From assembly GCA_041394845.1 (NCBI GenBank), contig JAWKHL010000001.1, positions 1,922,001-1,986,000 on the forward strand: a stretch of DNA of 64,000 nucleotides, given 5' to 3'. The notes under the pieces are model-generated. The model made no database searches, was not told the origin of the DNA, and worked only from the letters and a program-made list of their open reading frames with translations. Origin of the DNA: JAHCHG01 sp041394845 (lineage in GTDB: Bacteria > Acidobacteriota > Blastocatellia > Pyrinomonadales > Pyrinomonadaceae). Positions 60,097 through 64,000 of the stretch are shown here, in pieces (within the stretch, counting starts at the first letter, position 1; each line of letters begins with the position of its first letter). Both the position numbers and the translations under genes were made by a program.

Positions 60097-60182
60097 ATTT
60101 CGGATTTTAGATTTCGGATTTTGGATTTTTTGGAGGATTCCGTTTTGGGGACAAATCCCAAATCCCAGATCCGAAATCCGAA
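60094..60182. repeat. Heptamer inverted repeat, family A
   Basis: Left arm of GGATTTN/AGATTTN units, right arm of AAATCCN units, enclosing ~20 bases. The left arm starts inside the GNAT gene stop codon. Confidence 0.75.
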
Positions 60183-60250
60183 ACTGTTAAACATTTTTAG
60201 AAAAAATTGTTTAATTTACAAAATGCTTTTCTTTTTTTGTCGGAAAAGGT

Positions 60251-60256
60251 TATAAT
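60251..60256 (+). promoter_or_regulatory. -10 promoter element of kinase gene
   Basis: TATAAT about 90 bases upstream of the GTG start; no convincing -35. A GGGTGTC / GACACCC hairpin (60277-60302) lies between it and the start. Confidence 0.35.
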
Positions 60257-60276
60257 CCTAATTGCCACATCGTCCC

Positions 60277-60302
60277 CGGGTGTCTTATTAACTGGGACAC
60301 CC
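60277..60302 (+). other. Leader hairpin upstream of kinase gene
   Basis: GGGTGTC and GACACCC (7-bp stem, ~11-base loop), followed by CTCTCTTTT. It may act as an attenuator or a terminator in the leader. Confidence 0.35.
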
Positions 60303-60343
60303 TCTCTTTTAATCCCAAAAAAAAGAAAAAAACAAAGAATAAA

Positions 60344-62353
60344 GTGTTTCAGACAGGACAGCGAATTGGAAATTACACGCTTGTAAAGCCTTTGGGAAAA
60401 GGCGGTTTCGGCCAGGTTTGGCTGGCCATGAGGCAGGCCAAGTTCGTCACCACCCGGGTGGCCGTCAAACTTCCCCTAAACGAGATCATCGACACCGAAG
60501 AGATCAAGAACGAGGCCGTTGTTTGGGAGAAGGCGAGCGGACACCCGAACGTTTTGCCGATCATCGAGGCCGACGAATACGACGGGCAGGTTGTCATCGT
60601 CAGCGAATACGCTTCGGACGGATCGCTCGAAACCCTTCTGCTAAACGAGGGAACCCTGTCGGTCAGAACCGCTCTGGAAATGGCGGTCGGAATCGCTCAG
60701 GGGCTCGAATATCTGCATTCGCGAAGGATCATTCACCGCGACATCAAACCGGCCAACATCCTGCTTCAGGGCAACATCCCCCGGCTTTCCGATTTCGGCA
60801 TGTCGCGGCTTTGGCTCGGCAATTCGGTCAGCATGCAGGTCAGCGGAACTCCCTTTTACATGGCGCCCGAGGCTTTCAAACGCAAGCGCAACGAGCAGAC
60901 CGACATCTGGTCGTTCGGCGTCGTCCTCTACGAAATGCTGACCGAAAGGATGCCTTTTCCGGGAGGCGATGTGGCCGAACTTTACGCCAGCGTGATCAAC
61001 AACGAGCCGTTTCCCCTGCCCGATGAGATCCCCGTTCCCCTCCAAAAAATCATTTACAAGTCGCTGGAAAAATCTCCGGAAAAACGCTATCAGAACGTTT
61101 CGGAAATGCTGGCCGATCTGCAACATTGTCTGATCCGGGTCTCGCGCGACAAACTCGACACCGCCGCCATACCCGCGGAAACAAAGGGTTCGCTCATCAA
61201 CCCGACGGTCGAATCTCTGGTCGTCTCTTATCGCGAAAACGGGGAAAAGGAAAATTCATTTCCAGCCGATAAACCATCGCCCCGGAGGACAACCCGTAAA
61301 GTCTCCGAAAGAAAAAAGCGCCGTTTTCTGAATTTGAAATTCATCGCCGCCGCCCTCATCCTGATGGTTCTGACGACTTTGGCCGGAGCCTTTTTCATGT
61401 TTCCGTGGGGGAAACCGATTCCCTTTCGTCAGGGCGATAAATTCGGCTACAGCACTTGGAAAAAAACAATCGTCATCGGCCCCAAATACGATCTGGCCGA
61501 ACCCTTTTACGAAGATCTGGCCCTGGTCGCCAACGGGCAAAAGGATTCCGAAGGACATTTTACCGGGAAATACGGTTTTATCGATCACCGGGGCCGCGAA
61601 ACGGTTCCGCTCGAATTCGACGTCGCCAAAAGTTTCTCGGAAGATCGGGCGCTGGTCGGCAAGATTGATCCGGCCACCGGTAAAAGGCTCTACGGTTTCA
61701 TCGATCCAAACGGAAATCCGGCCGTTCCGCTGATCTATGACGGAGCCAAAAGTTTCGCCGGTGGGTTGGCCGCCGTCAGGTTAAAGGATAAATGGGGATT
61801 CATCGATAAGAACGGTCAGGAGATGATCGCCTTTCAATACGATGAGACCGGCAGTTTTTCCGAGGCTCTGGCCGCGGTTAAAACCAAGGATAAATGGGGA
61901 TTCATCGATTCCAAAGGAAACCGGAAAATTCCCGCCCTTTACGATTTCGCCGGGAGGTTTTCGGGAGGGGCGGCGGCCGTCAAAAAAGACGGAAGCGTCT
62001 TTTTTATCGACTCCGAAAACCGCGAAATAAACGGCTTCAGATACAGTCGTGCCAACCGTTTTTCCCAAGGCATGGCAATGGTTACGAGCAACGGCAAAAC
62101 CGGTTTTATCGGAATTGGCGGAGGCGAGGTCATCCCCTTTCTTTATGAAGAGGGCGATTCTCATTTCTCCGAAGGTCTGGCCGACGTCCGGCTGGGCGGC
62201 AAAAAAGGGTTCATCAACGGAGGCGGAAAAACGATCATTCCCTTCAAATACAGCGAAACCGAACCTTTCAAATCAAATCTGGCCCGCGTCAAAACGCCGG
62301 ACGGGAAAGAATTTTACATCGGTTTTGACGGGACGGAATTTTACCAACCTTAA
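60344..62353 (+). CDS. Ser/Thr protein kinase with WG repeats
   Basis: 669 aa from a GTG at 60344. Hanks-type kinase: glycine loop 'LGKGGFGQV' (17-25), K42 ('VAVK'), HRDIKPAN (131-138), DFG (150-152), APE-like 'MAPEAF'. A TM (~331-349) is followed by a surface-exposed domain of eight or so WG repeats ('KYGFIDHRGRETVPLEF', 'KWGFIDKNGQ', 'KWGFIDSKGN'). This is a transmembrane kinase whose sensor is a WG-repeat solenoid. The start lacks a Shine-Dalgarno. Substrates are unknown; no phosphatase is adjacent. Confidence 0.9.
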   Translation: MFQTGQRIGNYTLVKPLGKGGFGQVWLAMRQAKFVTTRVAVKLPLNEIIDTEEIKNEAVVWEKASGHPNVLPIIEADEYDGQVVIVSEYASDGSLETLLLNEGTLSVRTALEMAVGIAQGLEYLHSRRIIHRDIKPANILLQGNIPRLSDFGMSRLWLGNSVSMQVSGTPFYMAPEAFKRKRNEQTDIWSFGVVLYEMLTERMPFPGGDVAELYASVINNEPFPLPDEIPVPLQKIIYKSLEKSPEKRYQNVSEMLADLQHCLIRVSRDKLDTAAIPAETKGSLINPTVESLVVSYRENGEKENSFPADKPSPRRTTRKVSERKKRRFLNLKFIAAALILMVLTTLAGAFFMFPWGKPIPFRQGDKFGYSTWKKTIVIGPKYDLAEPFYEDLALVANGQKDSEGHFTGKYGFIDHRGRETVPLEFDVAKSFSEDRALVGKIDPATGKRLYGFIDPNGNPAVPLIYDGAKSFAGGLAAVRLKDKWGFIDKNGQEMIAFQYDETGSFSEALAAVKTKDKWGFIDSKGNRKIPALYDFAGRFSGGAAAVKKDGSVFFIDSENREINGFRYSRANRFSQGMAMVTSNGKTGFIGIGGGEVIPFLYEEGDSHFSEGLADVRLGGKKGFINGGGKTIIPFKYSETEPFKSNLARVKTPDGKEFYIGFDGTEFYQP

Positions 62354-62383
62354 ATCGGCGGCCTTGTGACCTCTTTTTGGCGT

Positions 62384-64000
62384 TTAAACTTTTTCTCCCT
62401 CCGTTTTCAGAATTTTCACCGCACTGCGGATCTTTTCCGATTCCCCCAAAAGAACCAGCGTATCTCCTTCAATCAGAGCGTACTCCGCCCCCGGATTGAC
62501 CAGCGTTTGGCCCTCCCGGATGACGGCGATGATCGTCACTCCGGTGCGTTTTCTTAGATCGGTCTGGCGGATCTTTTTGCCGTTGGCCGGAGAGTCCCGG
62601 TCGAGTTCCACCGTTTCGGTCGCGGCCGCATGGAGAGCGGCGTTGAGATTGGCCATCCGGATCTGGCGGGCGGCCGAAGGCGAACGCAGCATCTCATAGC
62701 CCTGCCGCCTGATCTTGGCCGTTTGCTCCTCGATCACCCGGCGGGCCGCGCCGTATCTTTGCAAAACCCGCGAAAAGATCTCGATGCTGGTTTCAAATTC
62801 CTCGGCGATCACCTCGTCGGCCCCGAGCGCAAGAAGTTCCCCTATTTCCGAAATGTAACGCGTCCGGACGATGATATAAACCTCCGGGCTCAGATCGCGC
62901 GCGTTGCGGACCGTCCGGCGGGCGGCCTGCGGGTCGGAAAGCGCCAGCACCAGAGCCGAAGCCCGGTCGATCCCGGCGTGTTTCAAAACCTCGCGACGGG
63001 TCGAATCGCCGAAGTTGATCTTTTCCCCTTTGGCTTTCCCGCCGCGAACCGCCTCGGCATTTAGGTCAAGAACCGTATAAGGCACCAGCACCGTCCGCAA
63101 AACCCGGGCCAGATGCCGCCCGTTGAGGCCGTACCCGACGATGATGACGTGATTTTCGAGGCCCCCGCTCGAAGTCAGATGGATCTCCGGCGCCTCTTCC
63201 TCTTTCCCGTTCCTCCCGTCGCTCAAAAAAGACTGAACGAAATAACCGAAACGCGGCGCGGCGGCGATCAAAAAGGGAGTCGCGATCATCGAGATGATCG
63301 AGGCCGCCAGAAAGGTCTGGTAATCGGTCCCCGGCAAGAGATCGACCGCCTTTCCGGCCTTGGCCAGAACAAAGGAAAACTCCCCGATCTGAGCCAGCCC
63401 GAGAGCCGTCATCGCCGAGATCCTCTGCGGAAACCCGAGGACCCGGACGACTCCCCAGATGATCAGAGCCTTGCCGGCCATCAGCGAAATCACCAACAGC
63501 AGAACCGCTCCGGCGTTTTCGATCAAAGAGCCGACCGACAGCAGAAGGCCGATGGAAACGAAAAACAAACTGTTGAAAACATCGCGAAAAGGCAGGATCT
63601 CGGCGGTGATCTGATGGGAATAATCGGAATCGGCCAGAACCATCCCGGCGATAAAGGCTCCGAGCGCCAGCGACAGACCGAACTGCGAGGTGATCCAGGC
63701 CGTTCCCAGCCCGAGAAAAACCACGGTCAGCAGAAAAACTTCCGGGCTCTTGAGGCGAACTATCCGCCCTAGCAGAACCGGGATCAGAAAATAAGCCGCC
63801 GCGACGATGATCACCAGAGCCAGGATCGAGGCGCCCAGCGAAACCGCCACCGCCCCGGCCGATGAGGCGTCTTCTCCGCCTCCCAGCACCGGAACCAAAA
63901 GCATCATCAGAACGATCGAGATGTCCTGAAAAAGCAGGACCCCGACCCCGGCCCGGCCGTGCGGAGCGTCGGTCTCGTTCCGCTCGGCGTAGCTTTTCAA
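62384..64000 (-). CDS. CPA2-type cation:proton antiporter with TrkA domains (KefB-like), partial
   Basis: The N-terminal ~130 residues lie beyond the right edge; 538 residues are visible, ending at a stop at 62384. Visible features: several TM helices, 'HGRAGVGVLLFQDISIVLMMLL' (the CPA2 family phrase), 'FIAGMVLADSDYSHQI', a TrkA_N Rossmann domain ('HVIIVGYGLNGRHLARVLR', 'NFGDSTRREVLKHAGI') and a TrkA_C domain ('GVTIIAVIREGQTLVNPGAEYALIEGDTLVLLGE'). It exchanges K+ or Na+ for H+ and is gated by the regulatory domains. Convergent with the kinase gene, 30 bases apart. Confidence 0.93.
   Translation of the reverse strand: MKSYAERNETDAPHGRAGVGVLLFQDISIVLMMLLVPVLGGGEDASSAGAVAVSLGASILALVIIVAAAYFLIPVLLGRIVRLKSPEVFLLTVVFLGLGTAWITSQFGLSLALGAFIAGMVLADSDYSHQITAEILPFRDVFNSLFFVSIGLLLSVGSLIENAGAVLLLVISLMAGKALIIWGVVRVLGFPQRISAMTALGLAQIGEFSFVLAKAGKAVDLLPGTDYQTFLAASIISMIATPFLIAAAPRFGYFVQSFLSDGRNGKEEEAPEIHLTSSGGLENHVIIVGYGLNGRHLARVLRTVLVPYTVLDLNAEAVRGGKAKGEKINFGDSTRREVLKHAGIDRASALVLALSDPQAARRTVRNARDLSPEVYIIVRTRYISEIGELLALGADEVIAEEFETSIEIFSRVLQRYGAARRVIEEQTAKIRRQGYEMLRSPSAARQIRMANLNAALHAAATETVELDRDSPANGKKIRQTDLRKRTGVTIIAVIREGQTLVNPGAEYALIEGDTLVLLGESEKIRSAVKILKTEGEKV

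Noticed and set aside
1..64000. CRISPR array, tRNA, rRNA, transposase, phage gene
   Set aside because: I scanned for regular spaced repeats, the T-loop phrase GGTTCGAATCC, and integrase/transposase motifs and found none; the heptamer repeats are contiguous tandem units and not spacer-separated.

Overview
This 64 kb window looks like a chromosomal segment of an Acidobacteriota bacterium, most likely of class Blastocatellia (Pyrinomonadaceae-like). The inference rests on gene types rather than on a marker gene: three OmpR/CadC-type winged-helix domains fused through one membrane segment to PD40 beta-propeller or TPR domains, many secreted proteins with 'TFGQ'-like signal-peptide ends, TonB-C-terminal-domain stand-alone proteins, a large thioester alpha-2-macroglobulin, and short palindromic heptamer repeats between genes. 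Coding density is high. I see no rRNA, tRNA, CRISPR array, transposase or phage gene.

Layout. 1-1.75 kb: minus-strand end of an exopolysaccharide-type operon (two-TM coiled-coil protein, zinc-ribbon protein, polysaccharide-export protein cut by the window edge). 1.88-6.9 kb: small conserved proteins, an MBL-fold hydrolase, an SDR oxidoreductase, a membrane-protein pair behind a probable sigma-54 promoter, and a DUF2490 protein. 7.0-13.8 kb: a 7TM-type histidine kinase, a glycine-zipper protein with a near-perfect sigma-54 promoter, an amidohydrolase pair in which the second member has lost its metal ligands, and two TonB-C-domain proteins.

13.8-23.2 kb is the most unusual stretch. Three membrane-tethered winged-helix regulators on the minus strand are interleaved with plus-strand small genes: a zinc/HTH protein, a protein with a caspase-like His/Cys pair, and a three-gene set of two unknown proteins and a LAS-type (MepA/M15-like) peptidase. 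It is followed by a 2081-aa alpha-2-macroglobulin on the minus strand.

30-38 kb: an envelope-stress neighbourhood with PspA, a TM coiled-coil partner and two different ATP-grasp enzymes, one carrying a Lys/Thr repeat tail; then two membrane TPR proteins. 37.7-41.3 kb: ECF sigma factor, zinc anti-sigma factor, a MITE-like element and a CrtC/AttH-like protein. 41.3-45 kb: a receiver-only response regulator, lipoproteins and a tandem pair of secreted Cys-containing paralogues. 45-50.3 kb: a tightly overlapped operon of an Asp-box lipoprotein, a histidine kinase and an NtrC-type sigma-54 activator, which could serve the sigma-54 promoters seen elsewhere.

50.5-64 kb: moeA-moaC, an M50-type membrane peptidase, a TPM/L,D-transpeptidase fusion, a DUF1223 lipoprotein, uvrC, a triple-repeat secreted protein, a GNAT acetyltransferase, a Ser/Thr kinase with WG repeats, and a CPA2 antiporter with TrkA domains cut by the right edge. 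Three families of short tandem repeats (7-, 7- and 9-mers), mostly arranged as inverted arms, occur between genes from 30 kb on. One copy has been captured in frame inside a gene and several touch stop codons.
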